From Haloarcula rubra (lineage in GTDB: Archaea; Halobacteriota; Halobacteria; Halobacteriales; Haloarculaceae), in assembly GCF_019599465.1 (NCBI RefSeq), contig NZ_RKLR01000004.1, positions 186,001 through 250,000 of the forward strand: 64,000 nucleotides of DNA, written 5' to 3'. Position 1 is the first letter of the stretch. Each line of letters opens with the position of its first letter. The translations under genes and the position numbers were made by a program. The notes beneath the pieces are model-generated. The model saw only the letters and a list, made by a program, of their open reading frames with translations, ran no database searches and was not told the DNA's origin. Below are positions 16,112-24,967 of this stretch, piece by piece.

Positions 16112-16804
16112 TTAGCGGGTCGCTCGGCGGTAGTCGCCCCAGTCGAGTATCGCGCCGTCCAGTTCGTCGGCGAGGGCGTCGGTGAGCGCCCACACCACCA
16201 TCTCGGCCACGTCGGCGGGGTCACGGCCGCCGTCGCCCGAGAGGTCGGTCCCGACCTTCCCCGGGTCGACGGCGCCGACCGACACCTCGACGTCGGCGGC
16301 GAACCCGCGCGCGACGGCCTCTGCCGCGGCCTTCGAGACGGCGTAGGAACCGTACCCGGGCATCCCCTCTCTGGCCACGGCCCCCGTCGGGACGACGACC
16401 CGGGCGTCCGGCGCGAGGTGGGGGACGGCCTCTCGGACCGTGGCGAACACGCCGCGAGCGTTCGTCCGGAGGTGGTCGTCGAACGCCGCGTACGACTCCT
16501 CGGAGAGCGGCGTCTCGCCGGCCTCGCCGTGGTAGACGCCGGCGTTGGCGACGACGCCGTCGACGTCGCCGTGTATCCGGGCGGCCGTCTCGAGGAGCCG
16601 CTCGACGTCGAACTCGTCGCGGACGTCGGCCCGCATCGCGGTGACTGCGCCACCGTCGTCCGCGATGTCGTCTGCCACCGCCTCCAGTGCGGCCCTGTCG
16701 CGGGCACAGACGACGACGTGTCCGCCCGCCGCCGCGACGGCGCGGGCGACCTGCTCCCCGATGCCCCGACTGGCGCCGGTCACGACCACTGTCGTGTCCT
16801 CCAT
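16112..16804 (-). CDS. Short-chain dehydrogenase/reductase
   Basis: Read from ATG 16804, the 230-residue protein is a classical SDR. TTVVVTGASRGIGEQVARA is the NAD(P)-binding loop, NAG appears mid-protein (VVANAGVYHG), and the active-site pair is Tyr/Lys in YGSYAVSKAAAEA. A segment VGAVDPGKVGTDLSG matches the usual PG motif after the active site. The substrate is unknown. It is divergent from the carotenoid operon with 147 bases between and precedes the ZIP gene by 46 bases on the same strand. Confidence 0.9.
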   Translation of the reverse strand: MEDTTVVVTGASRGIGEQVARAVAAAGGHVVVCARDRAALEAVADDIADDGGAVTAMRADVRDEFDVERLLETAARIHGDVDGVVANAGVYHGEAGETPLSEESYAAFDDHLRTNARGVFATVREAVPHLAPDARVVVPTGAVAREGMPGYGSYAVSKAAAEAVARGFAADVEVSVGAVDPGKVGTDLSGDGGRDPADVAEMVVWALTDALADELDGAILDWGDYRRATR

Positions 16805-16918
16805 GGGATCGTGTTCGGCCCCCAGCCACATCCCCGTTGTCACTGTCTGGACCGGGTCGGCCGGTCGGCGTCGCGCTCCCGTGCCCCAGATTGCCACACC
16901 AATCCAGTTTGGCCGCGT

Positions 16919-16926
16919 GTTTATTG
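16919..16926 (+). promoter_or_regulatory. TATA-like promoter of carotenoid operon
   Basis: The GTTTATTG sequence lies about 30 bases before ATG 16952, matching the leaderless pattern. The same gap must also drive the divergent SDR. Confidence 0.45.
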
Positions 16927-16951
16927 TCCGTCCGGGCCTCAGAGACGCACA

Positions 16952-18439
16952 ATGAGTGATCTGTCCGGAGAAGACGTGGTCGTCGTCGGCGGTGGGTTCG
17001 GTGGCCTCTCGGCCGCGTGTTATCTGGCCGACGCCGGTGCTGACGTGCGGTTGCTGGAGAAGAACGAGCAGTTGGGCGGCCGTGCCTCCCGTCTGGAGGC
17101 CGAGGGATTCAAGTTCGACATGGGCCCGTCGTGGTACCTCATGCCCGACGTCTTCGAGCGGTTCTTCGCGTACTTCGGGAAGGAACCGCGCGACTACTAC
17201 GACCTGACCCGACTGGACCCGCACTACCGCATCTTCTTCAAGGACGGCGACCGGTTGGACGTGACCGGCAACAACGACGAGATGCGCGAGAAGTTCGAGG
17301 AGTACGAACCCGGCGCCGCCGAGGCGTTCGACGAGTACCTCGCCACGAGCGAACAGCACTACGAGACGGCGATGAACAAGTTCGTCTACGAGGACCGCTC
17401 GCGCCTGCGGGACTGGGTGGATCTGGACGTGATGACGGCGGCGCCCATCGGCCTCCAACTGCTCGGGTCGATGCAGGGCCACGTCGAGGACTACTTCGAG
17501 CACCCGAAACTCCAGCAGATAATGCAGTACACGCTGGTCTTCCTCGGCGGGTCGCCGAAGAACACGCCCGCGCTGTACAACATGATGAGCCACGTCGACT
17601 TCAACCTCGGCGTCTACTACCCCGACGGCGGCATCGGCGCCGTCGTCGACGGCCTCGTGGAACTCGGCGAGAGTCTCGGCGTCACCTACGAGACGGACAG
17701 CGAAGTGCGGGAGATTTCCCGCCGGAAGGAGGGCTTTCTGGTCGAGACGGTCCACGGCGAGACGTTCCACCCCGACGAGGTGGTCGTCAACGCCGACTAC
17801 GCCCACGCCGAACGCGAACTCCTCCCCGACCACGAGCGACAGTACGACGACGACTACTGGGACGACCGGACCTACGCGCCGTCGGCGTTCCTCATGTACA
17901 TGGGCGTCGAGGGCGACGTCGACCCCCTGGAGCACCACACGCTGGTCCTGCCGACGGACTGGGAACCGCACTTCGACGACATCTTCGAGGAGGCCGACTG
18001 GCCCGACGAACCGGCCTACTACCTCTGTGTCCCGAGCGAGACGGACCCCACGGTCGCCCCGGAGGGGCACTCGAACCTGTTCGTCCTCGTCCCCATCGCG
18101 CCCGGACTGCACGACGGCGACGCGATTCGCGAGGAGTACCGCGAGAAGATTCTGGCCGACATCGCCGACAACACCGGCGTGGACCTGCGCGACCGCATCG
18201 TCTACGAGAAGCAGTTCGCCGTCTCGGACTTCGGGGAGCGGTACAACGCCACCGAGGGCACGGCGCTGGGACTGGCCCACACCCTCCGCCAGACCGCGCT
18301 CCTGCGCCCGAACAACCGCTCGTCGGCCGTCGACGGCCTCTACTTCACGGGGTCCTTTACCACGCCCGGTATCGGCGTCCCGATGTGTCTCATCAGCGGC
18401 GAACACACCGCACAGCGCCTCATCAGCGACCACGAATGA
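16952..18439 (+). CDS. crtD: Carotenoid 3,4-desaturase (phytoene desaturase family)
   Basis: The 495-residue protein has the FAD-binding VVVVGGGFGGLSAACYLA at its start and the C-terminal GSFTTPGIGVPMCLISG typical of CrtI-family desaturases. In Haloarcula japonica the gene order crtD-lyeJ-cruF makes bacterioruberin, and the same three genes occur here in that order. CrtD introduces the 3,4 double bonds into C45 and C50 intermediates. A general phytoene desaturase is possible from sequence alone, but the neighbours favour CrtD. The stop overlaps the next start by four bases. Confidence 0.88.
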   Translation: MSDLSGEDVVVVGGGFGGLSAACYLADAGADVRLLEKNEQLGGRASRLEAEGFKFDMGPSWYLMPDVFERFFAYFGKEPRDYYDLTRLDPHYRIFFKDGDRLDVTGNNDEMREKFEEYEPGAAEAFDEYLATSEQHYETAMNKFVYEDRSRLRDWVDLDVMTAAPIGLQLLGSMQGHVEDYFEHPKLQQIMQYTLVFLGGSPKNTPALYNMMSHVDFNLGVYYPDGGIGAVVDGLVELGESLGVTYETDSEVREISRRKEGFLVETVHGETFHPDEVVVNADYAHAERELLPDHERQYDDDYWDDRTYAPSAFLMYMGVEGDVDPLEHHTLVLPTDWEPHFDDIFEEADWPDEPAYYLCVPSETDPTVAPEGHSNLFVLVPIAPGLHDGDAIREEYREKILADIADNTGVDLRDRIVYEKQFAVSDFGERYNATEGTALGLAHTLRQTALLRPNNRSSAVDGLYFTGSFTTPGIGVPMCLISGEHTAQRLISDHE

Positions 18440-19317
18440 GCACCGTCACGGACCGTCTGAGCGAGGTCGCCCCCTCCGAGGACTCCCGCCTAGGCTACCT
18501 GTTCTGGCTCTCGCGGCCGCGGTTCTGGCTGTATCAGGGCGGCCCCGTCGTCGTCGCGGTGACCTACGCGGCCGACGGGCCGGGCGAACTGTTCTCGCCG
18601 CTGGCCGTCGCGCTGTTCCTGTACTTCACGATACCCGCGAACGTCTTCCTCTACGGCGTCAACGACGTCTTCGACCGGGACGTCGACGAGCACAACCCGA
18701 AGAAAGACGAGGGCCGCGAGGTCAGCTATCGCGGTGACTCGGTGGTGGTGGCGGCCATCGTCGGGTCGGGACTGCTCGCGGCGGCGTTCCTCCCGTGGCT
18801 CCCGACGCTGGGCGTCGTCGCACTGCTCGCGTGGGCCGCCCTCTCGGTGGAGTACTCTGCCCCGCCGCTCCGGTTCAAGACGACGCCGTTTCTTGACTCG
18901 CTGTCGAACGGCCTGTACATCCTCCCCGGTGTCGTCGCCTACGCCGCAATCGAAGGCGTCGCGCCGCCCGCCTCGGCCGTCGCGGGCGCGTGGCTCTGGA
19001 CGATGGGGATGCACACGTTCTCGGCCATCCCGGACATCGAACCGGACCGCGAGGCGGGCATCCAGACGACGGCGACGTTCCTCGGGGAGTCCAACACCTA
19101 CTACTACTGCGTGATGTGCTGGCTCACCGCCGCGTTCGTGTTCACCTACACCCACTGGGTGTTCGGGGCGCTCTTGCTCGTCTACCCCGGCCTCGTCTTC
19201 GGCATCCTCGCCGTCGGCGTCGACATCGACGAGGCCTACTGGTGGTACCCGGCCATCAACTCGCTCGTCGGCATGGTGTTCACGCTCGTCGGCCTGTGGG
19301 TGATGCTGTATGGCTGA
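18436..19317 (+). CDS. lyeJ: Lycopene elongase/hydratase (UbiA family prenyltransferase)
   Basis: The 293-residue membrane protein has two Asp-rich motifs of UbiA prenyltransferases: NDVFDRDVDEHN (76-87) and DIEPDREAG (around 200). Seven to nine hydrophobic helices surround them. In bacterioruberin synthesis this enzyme adds C5 isoprenyl units from dimethylallyl diphosphate to lycopene and hydrates the ends. It overlaps crtD by four bases and cruF by eight, so the three are translationally coupled. Motif spacing and context make the assignment firm. Confidence 0.92.
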   Translation: MSTVTDRLSEVAPSEDSRLGYLFWLSRPRFWLYQGGPVVVAVTYAADGPGELFSPLAVALFLYFTIPANVFLYGVNDVFDRDVDEHNPKKDEGREVSYRGDSVVVAAIVGSGLLAAAFLPWLPTLGVVALLAWAALSVEYSAPPLRFKTTPFLDSLSNGLYILPGVVAYAAIEGVAPPASAVAGAWLWTMGMHTFSAIPDIEPDREAGIQTTATFLGESNTYYYCVMCWLTAAFVFTYTHWVFGALLLVYPGLVFGILAVGVDIDEAYWWYPAINSLVGMVFTLVGLWVMLYG

Positions 19318-20173
19318 GCGGGCGTGGCAGGTCCCGACCGACCGGACCGAAGCGACCGCCCGACTGGACGCACTCGTCCGCGAACATCGGTTCACTATCG
19401 CCGTGGTCTTCCCACTCGTTGGCGCGGTCACGCTACTGGCGAGCGCCGAGGGCCTGCTCCCGCCGCCGCTGGCGTTCAACCCCTTCTTCGTCCTGTTCGG
19501 GACGCTCGTCATGCGTCTGCCGCTGGTCGCCGGCGTCTTCCCCCTACTCGACCGGAAGGCGACGGCCGCGCTCGTCGCGCTGACCGCGTACTCCTACGGC
19601 ATCGAACTGTACGGCGTGACGACCGGGTGGCCCTACGGCGAGTTCGGCTACGGCGTCGACCTAGGACCGATGCTGTTCGGGGAGGTACCACTCGGTCTGC
19701 CGGTGTTCTTCTTCCCGCTGGTGCTGAACGCCTATCTGCTCGTCCTCCTGTTGCTCGGTCGACGGGCCGAGTCGACGCCGGTGCGCCTGCTGGCGACGCT
19801 GGCGACGGTCATGCTCGTGGACCTCGTACTGGACCCCGGCGCCGTCGCCATCGGCTTCTGGAGCTACGAGATAGAGCAGTTCTACGGCGTCCCGTGGCAG
19901 AACTATCAGGGGTGGCTCCTCTCGGGGACCGTCGCAGTCCTGCTGTTCGACTGGGGGTTCGACCGGGCCGGCCTTCGCCGCCGCCTCGAACAGTGTGAGT
20001 TCATGCTCGACGACCTCGTGAGCTTCGTCCTCCTCTGGGGCGGCATCAACGCCTTCTACGCGAACTGGGTGCCGGTCGGCCTCGCGATGCTACTGGGTGC
20101 CGGCCTGCTGTGGACCGACCGCTTCGACTTCGACCTCTCGGAGACGCGTCTCGGGCGGGCCGTCTGGCGGTAG
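19310..20173 (+). CDS. cruF: Bisanhydrobacterioruberin hydratase
   Basis: The 287-residue protein is highly hydrophobic, with about eight membrane helices, and carries the CruF-type (DUF422) segments PYGEFGYGVDLGPMLFGEVP and DLVLDPGAVAIGFWSYE. CruF adds water to the C45/C50 psi ends to complete bacterioruberin, the red pigment that rigidifies haloarchaeal membranes. It closes the three-gene operon. Family and position agree. Confidence 0.9.
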   Translation: MAERAWQVPTDRTEATARLDALVREHRFTIAVVFPLVGAVTLLASAEGLLPPPLAFNPFFVLFGTLVMRLPLVAGVFPLLDRKATAALVALTAYSYGIELYGVTTGWPYGEFGYGVDLGPMLFGEVPLGLPVFFFPLVLNAYLLVLLLLGRRAESTPVRLLATLATVMLVDLVLDPGAVAIGFWSYEIEQFYGVPWQNYQGWLLSGTVAVLLFDWGFDRAGLRRRLEQCEFMLDDLVSFVLLWGGINAFYANWVPVGLAMLLGAGLLWTDRFDFDLSETRLGRAVWR

Positions 20174-20239
20174 GACGGGGTTCCGGCAACGACGGCGTTC
20201 GCCCCTGTGGTTATCCGACTCCGCCGCCAACCCCCGCCG

Positions 20240-21343
20240 ATGACAGCGCTGTTCTCTCCGCTCGACCTTCGGGAGACGACGATACCGAACCGCGTGATGG
20301 TCTCGCCGATGTGCCAGTACTCCTGTGAGAACCGCGACGGCCTCGCCACCGACTGGCACCGCACGCACCTCGGGTCGCGGGCCGTCGGCGGCGCCGGCCT
20401 CGTGATGACCGAAGCCACCGCCGTCGAACCGCGGGGGCGCATCTCGCCGGAGGACCTCGGCATCTGGAGCGACGAGCACGCCGCGGCGCTCGAGCCCGTC
20501 ACCGAGTTCGCCCGCGGGCAGGGGTCCGTGCCGGCCATCCAACTGGCCCACGCCGGGCGGAAGGCCTCGACGAGTCGTCCGTGGGACGGCCACGACCCCC
20601 TCCAACCGGAGGAGGGCGGGTGGGAGACGGTCGGTCCCAGCGGTGAGCCGTGGCCCTACGAGGACGGCGAGGCCCCGCCGACCGAGAAACTGGACCAAGA
20701 CGGCATCGAGGGCGTGATTCGGTCGTTCCGCGCGGCCGCCGAGCGCGCCCGCGACGCCGGCTTCGAGATTGCAGAGGTCCACGCCGCCCACGGCTACCTC
20801 CTCCACGAGTTCTGCTCGCCGGTGACCAACCACCGCGAGGACGACTACGGCGGCGACTTCGAGGGCCGCACCCGTCTCGTCCGCGAGGTCACGGCCGCCG
20901 TCCGCGAGGTGTGGCCCGACGGCAAGCCGGTGTTCGTCCGCATCTCCGCGACCGACTGGCTCCCCGACCGCGAGTCGTGGACCGTCGACGACTCCGTGCG
21001 ACTCGCCGACCGCCTCGCCGCGGCCGGTGCGGACCTGATAGACGTGAGCGGCGGCGGCATCCACCCCGACTCGCGCCCCGACTACGCCGGCCCGAACTAC
21101 CAACTCCGCTACGCCGAGCGCATCCGCGCGGAGACCGAGTCGGACGTCGCCGTCGGCGCCGTCGGCGGCATCACGACGGCCGAGCAAGCGGAGGCCATCG
21201 TCGCCAACGACCGGGCCGACCTCGCTATCGTCGGTCGCGAACACCTGCGGGACCCGTACTTCGCGATGCACGCCGCCGAGGCACTCGACGCGACCGACGA
21301 AATCGAGGGGCCGCCGCAGTACCGGCGCGCGTTCGGGTTCTGA
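20240..21343 (+). CDS. Old yellow enzyme family NADH:flavin oxidoreductase
   Basis: The 367-residue TIM-barrel flavoprotein resembles YqjM-type ene reductases. It has the FMN region VMVSPMCQYSC with a conserved Cys near 25, HAGRKAS (104-110), and the substrate-binding His pair in HGYLLHEF (His184, His189) followed by SPVTNHREDDYGG. These enzymes reduce activated C=C bonds using NAD(P)H. The start at 20240 begins exactly at the family's N-terminal LFSPL motif; an upstream in-frame extension lacks similarity. Physiological substrate is unknown. It follows cruF by 66 bases in the same direction. Confidence 0.92.
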   Translation: MTALFSPLDLRETTIPNRVMVSPMCQYSCENRDGLATDWHRTHLGSRAVGGAGLVMTEATAVEPRGRISPEDLGIWSDEHAAALEPVTEFARGQGSVPAIQLAHAGRKASTSRPWDGHDPLQPEEGGWETVGPSGEPWPYEDGEAPPTEKLDQDGIEGVIRSFRAAAERARDAGFEIAEVHAAHGYLLHEFCSPVTNHREDDYGGDFEGRTRLVREVTAAVREVWPDGKPVFVRISATDWLPDRESWTVDDSVRLADRLAAAGADLIDVSGGGIHPDSRPDYAGPNYQLRYAERIRAETESDVAVGAVGGITTAEQAEAIVANDRADLAIVGREHLRDPYFAMHAAEALDATDEIEGPPQYRRAFGF

Positions 21344-21406
21344 GAGCGGACAACTGCGAGACTTCGACTGCGAGAAGCACTCGGTACGGTCACCGCCTCT
21401 GCCGTC

Positions 21407-22411
21407 TCACACCGAGTCGAGGTCGAGGTCGACGGCGTACCAGTCCAGCACCAGCAGGAGCGCCGCGCCGACCACGGCCGCACCGGCAAAGGCCACCAGC
21501 ACGTCGGTCGAGAAGCCGACCTCGGTCCGGACCTCGAACACCGGCGCGCGGAGCGCCCCGACGACGAGGGCGACGAGGAACGCCATCGTCGCCCGTCGGT
21601 TCCGGTCCAGCGCACGGCGGACGGCCCGCGAGATAGTGAACAGGCCGACCAGTCCGCCGAGGACGAACGTCACGACGACGACGCCGACGTCGACGACCTG
21701 CGTCAGGGAACCGCCGGTCGCGAGGCCGACGAGGGCGTCGACGAACTCGCTCAGCGCCGTCGACATCCGGGTGTACTGGCCGAGGATGACGAGCAGGAGC
21801 GACCCGGAGATGCCGGGCAGAATCATCGCGCTGACGGCGATGGCGCCGGCGACGAACACCAGCAGGAGGCCGTCGCTGGCGAGGAACGGCGTGGGGCCCG
21901 AGAGGACGAACGCGAGGAGGAAGCCGACGACGGCGGCGCCGACCTGAAACGCCGACTCGAAGCTGAGTTCCTTCAACAGGACGATAGCCGAGGCGGCGAT
22001 GAGGCCGAAGAAGAAGCCGAAGAGGAGCGTCGGCGCGTCCTCACTGAGGACGTGGACGGCCCGGGTGACGACGACGACGGCGGTGGCGACGCCGGCCAGC
22101 AGTGCGAGGCCGAACCAGCCGTCTATCTCCTCCCAGACCCCGAGCGCCGTCCGGACCGAGACGCCGCCGTCCGTCGGCACGAACGCAGTGAGAAAGTCCC
22201 AGACGCGTTGGGGCGTGATGGCCGTCACCATGGCGATGAGGCGGCCGTAGATGCCGGCGATGAGAGCGATGGTCCCGCCGGAGACGCCCGGCACGGCGTC
22301 GGCGCTCCCCATGCAGATACCGATGGCGAACGTCCGCGCCCACTCGCGGAGCGGCGGGACCGAGCCACGGAGGGTCGGCGACGCGTCGGCGGTCTGGTCG
22401 GCGGCAGTCAT
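21407..22411 (-). CDS. DUF368 membrane protein, polyprenyl-phosphate translocase family
   Basis: The 334-residue integral membrane protein contains the DUF368 hallmark GICMGSADAVPGVSGGTIAL near its N-terminus and a repeated pseudo-symmetrical copy (ILPGISGSLLLVILGQY) in the second half. Bacterial members of this family were shown to move undecaprenyl phosphate across the membrane. By homology this protein may recycle dolichyl phosphate used for S-layer glycosylation (inference). It is convergent with the OYE gene and divergent from a small membrane protein. Confidence 0.88.
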   Translation of the reverse strand: MTAADQTADASPTLRGSVPPLREWARTFAIGICMGSADAVPGVSGGTIALIAGIYGRLIAMVTAITPQRVWDFLTAFVPTDGGVSVRTALGVWEEIDGWFGLALLAGVATAVVVVTRAVHVLSEDAPTLLFGFFFGLIAASAIVLLKELSFESAFQVGAAVVGFLLAFVLSGPTPFLASDGLLLVFVAGAIAVSAMILPGISGSLLLVILGQYTRMSTALSEFVDALVGLATGGSLTQVVDVGVVVVTFVLGGLVGLFTISRAVRRALDRNRRATMAFLVALVVGALRAPVFEVRTEVGFSTDVLVAFAGAAVVGAALLLVLDWYAVDLDLDSV

Positions 22412-22504
22412 TGCCTCATCGTACCGCCATCTGTCTCAAGTCTCTTGTGGAGTCAGGTCACCGCCACCCAAACGGGAATGTGGCTGGCACGCCAAACGGT
22501 GACG

Positions 22505-22882
22505 ATGCCTTCGCTGGACCTCGATAGACCGGACGGCGTAATCTTCGCTGGTGTACTCCTCACCGTGGTGTCGACGTTCCTACCGTGGCGGCGACCCGGC
22601 GGGGCCCTGCCCGACGCCACCGCGACGGCCGGCTACGAAGGACTCGGGTTTCTCGCCGTCGTCGCCGCACTCGCCGTCTTCGCCACGGCGGCGGTGATGC
22701 GGCACGACCGGACGAGCGCACTGGTCGCCGTCGGCGGGGGCCTCGGTGTACTGGCACTCGCGCTCGTCGAGTTCCTCCGCCTCGGCGGCCCGATGCGGCC
22801 CGGTGTCGGCCTGTTTCTGGCGCTGGTCGCCGGCGTCGTCGTGAGCGCGGGCGGTCTGCTCGGCGTGCGGGCCTACGCCTGA
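22505..22882 (+). CDS. Small four-helix membrane protein
   Basis: The 125-residue protein has four hydrophobic segments (VIFAGVLLTVVSTFLPW, LGFLAVVAALAVFATAAVM, ALVAVGGGLGVLALALVEF and a C-terminal one). It has short charged loops and no catalytic motif. ATG 22505 was chosen because MPSLDLDRPDG is a typical acidic lead-in; an in-frame ATG 24 bases upstream is possible. Conserved among haloarchaea as far as I recall, with unknown role. The stop nearly touches that of the convergent gene at 22884. Confidence 0.65.
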   Translation: MPSLDLDRPDGVIFAGVLLTVVSTFLPWRRPGGALPDATATAGYEGLGFLAVVAALAVFATAAVMRHDRTSALVAVGGGLGVLALALVEFLRLGGPMRPGVGLFLALVAGVVVSAGGLLGVRAYA

Positions 22883-22883
22883 G

Positions 22884-23129
22884 TCAGTCGTCGCCGGCGA
22901 CGACGAGGACGCCGTTGTTGAGCGACGCCGTCCCACCGGACTCCGGGAGCGAGACGTCGTACTCCGTGTGGTAGACGGGCGTATCGACGGCGACGACGGC
23001 CGTGTCGCCGAGCAGTTCGACGGTCACCGCCTCGTCGTCGACGGGGTAGAGGTCGACGGCGACGGTCCAGCCGTCGTCGTGTTCTGACCGCGAGACGTCC
23101 AGCGCGTCGGTGTCGTGTGTCGCGTCCAT
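22884..23129 (-). CDS. Small Hsp20-like beta-sandwich protein
   Basis: The 81-residue product, starting at ATG 23129, alternates beta strands (GWTVAVDLYPVD, AVTVELLGDTAVVAVD) and ends with SLNNGVLVVAGDD, which resembles the C-terminal strand of alpha-crystallin/Hsp20 domains. It is far smaller than true Hsp20 proteins and lacks the oligomerisation tail. An in-frame ATG at 23153 would add eight residues. Possibly a single-domain chaperone-like protein; function unproved. Confidence 0.65.
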   Translation of the reverse strand: MDATHDTDALDVSRSEHDDGWTVAVDLYPVDDEAVTVELLGDTAVVAVDTPVYHTEYDVSLPESGGTASLNNGVLVVAGDD

Positions 23130-23186
23130 CGGACGGGTGTGGGTTGGTGCCACAGAGGCATATGGAACCGTTCGGCGCGTGCCGAA

Positions 23187-24560
23187 TCAGAGGTAGCCCC
23201 ACGCCTGCAGGCGGTCGCCGTCGCCGCCGGGTCGGTCGCTGGCGTCGGTGTACCACCGGTCGCCGATGTCCGTCCGGTAGAAGCAGTTCGGCATGAGGAC
23301 GTTGCGCGCCCGGTCGTACGCCCGCTCCTGTGCCTCGCGCATCGTCTCGCCCTTGCCGGTGGCGACGAGGACGATGCCCGAGGTGCCGGCGACGCGCCAC
23401 TGGCCGTCGGGGTAGACGGCGCCCGCTGTGGCCGGGGGGTCCTCGCCCACCGGCACCCGCTTGACGTCCTCGATGTGGTACTCGTCTCGCACCGAGTCGT
23501 CGTCCAGCGCCACGGGCGCGTTCCGCGTCGTCTCGTCGAACAGTCGCTCGTCGTCGTAGGGGAACGGCGGCATACACACCCGGACGCCGACCTGATACCC
23601 CGAGTGGACCTGCAAGTCGGGGTCCCGACCGTTCGCGATGGCCTCGAAGAACTCGCCGATGGGCGTCTCCATCCCCTCCTCCTGGATGTAGATGGACGGG
23701 TAGCCGAAGCGCGGCGTGAACTCCAGCGGGTAGACGCCGTCGGCGTTGACGATGCAGTTGACGTCCATGCTCCCGACGTACCCCTCCTCGGCCAGCAGCG
23801 GTTCGAGTTTGCCGAGGGTCTGTTCGAACAGCGGACACCGGTCGGTCCAGAACATGCTCGTCCCCATCTCGCCCGTCGAGGGACCGATGTTCGAGGGGAA
23901 CAGTTTCTTGTGCTCGAAGTTGACGTTTATCGGTTCGACGAACCCGTCGCCGTTGCAGAAGCCACAGATCGCGACTTCGACGCCCTCGACGCGCCGTTGC
24001 AACTGGAACCCCTTCATCCGGTGGCCCCACGCCTTCTCGTAGGCTTCGAGCACGGAGACCACGTCGGAGCCGTCGTCCTCCCGGCCGACGTACAGCAGGC
24101 GCTTGACGTTCTGGACCTCGCCGAGCGGTTTCACGACGTAGGGGGCGGGGTTCTCGCGGACGTACTCGATACCGGCCTGGAAACTCTCGAACTCGCGGTG
24201 CGGGAGCGTCTCCACGCCGTGTTCCTCTAGCGTCTCCATGGCGAACCCGCGGTCGTCCTCCAGTCGGTCGGTGAGTTCGGTGCCGCCGACGACGGCGTGG
24301 CCCTCGGCCCGGAGCCCCTCGGAAATCTTGCCGGTACCTACGTCGCTGCCGTCCCAGATGTCGTCGAAGACGACGACGTCGGCCCACTCTACGTCGGCCC
24401 GCCAGTCCTCGCTCTTGGTGACGAAGCCGTCGCCTATCTCCCGTTCGGCCGGGTGGTGGTTGCTGATGAAGTACCGCACGTCGTGGCCCTCGCGCTCGAC
24501 GCGCCACGCGATATCGGCGATAAGTGGGGCGTCGAGCGAGCAGAACAGAAAGTTCGTCAT
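23187..24560 (-). CDS. PurD-like ATP-grasp ligase
   Basis: The 457-residue protein has the ATP-grasp core (YVVKPLGEVQNVKRLLYVG, LQRRVEGVEVAICGFCNG, SMDVNCIVNADGVYPLEF) and resembles phosphoribosylamine-glycine ligase in its middle and C-terminal parts. The N-terminus (MTNFLFCSLDAPLIADIAW) lacks the GGGREHA loop that PurD uses to bind phosphoribosylamine. It may therefore act on another carboxylate/amine pair. Metal-binding E and N residues of the grasp fold (PLEFTPRFGYPS) are present. The gene stands alone on the minus strand. The ATP-grasp assignment is strong; purine synthesis is less certain. Confidence 0.75.
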   Translation of the reverse strand: MTNFLFCSLDAPLIADIAWRVEREGHDVRYFISNHHPAEREIGDGFVTKSEDWRADVEWADVVVFDDIWDGSDVGTGKISEGLRAEGHAVVGGTELTDRLEDDRGFAMETLEEHGVETLPHREFESFQAGIEYVRENPAPYVVKPLGEVQNVKRLLYVGREDDGSDVVSVLEAYEKAWGHRMKGFQLQRRVEGVEVAICGFCNGDGFVEPINVNFEHKKLFPSNIGPSTGEMGTSMFWTDRCPLFEQTLGKLEPLLAEEGYVGSMDVNCIVNADGVYPLEFTPRFGYPSIYIQEEGMETPIGEFFEAIANGRDPDLQVHSGYQVGVRVCMPPFPYDDERLFDETTRNAPVALDDDSVRDEYHIEDVKRVPVGEDPPATAGAVYPDGQWRVAGTSGIVLVATGKGETMREAQERAYDRARNVLMPNCFYRTDIGDRWYTDASDRPGGDGDRLQAWGYL

Positions 24561-24665
24561 ACGTCACGTGCACCCCCTGGCGGCCTAAACGTTCGCCCGT
24601 CAGCGACAGGCGCAACATTCTGCACCAAGGGAACCGTTTTAACCTCGTTGGCTGAATCGTCGAGT

Positions 24666-24938
24666 ATGACACGAGAAGAACTCGCGACAGCGAGCGACCT
24701 GCTCGAATCGGCCGCCGACGACACCGCCAACGACGATGCGAGCGAGCGACTCGGTGACCTCGCCGACCAGCTCGACCGCCTCTCGACGGCGGACCAGGGC
24801 CCCGACCACGGCCGTCTCGCCCGCATCCAGTCGGCGCTGAACGACGTCGCCACGGGCGACGGCGAGGACGTCGCCGACACCATCGACGAGGCCGACGACG
24901 CCATCAACGAGTACCGCTCCGACCTCGAAGGGGTCTGA
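24666..24938 (+). CDS. Small acidic helical haloarchaeal protein
   Basis: The 90-residue product is nearly all helical, very acidic, and has two predicted hairpin-like helix pairs (EELATASDLLESAADD, ERLGDLADQLDRLSTADQG, HGRLARIQSALNDVATGD). It has no cysteine, signal or membrane segment. The QGPDHGRLARIQ stretch marks a conserved haloarchaeal family of unknown function, as I recall it. It is divergent from the ATP-grasp gene with 105 bases between. Confidence 0.75.
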   Translation: MTREELATASDLLESAADDTANDDASERLGDLADQLDRLSTADQGPDHGRLARIQSALNDVATGDGEDVADTIDEADDAINEYRSDLEGV

Positions 24939-24967
24939 CGCGCCGGAACACACCGACTTCTCGCAGT

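Noticed and set aside
16112-18433. A 773-codon minus-strand open frame covering crtD and the SDR
   Set aside because: High GC keeps antisense frames open. Only the segment from ATG 16804 shows SDR motifs; the rest is antisense to crtD.
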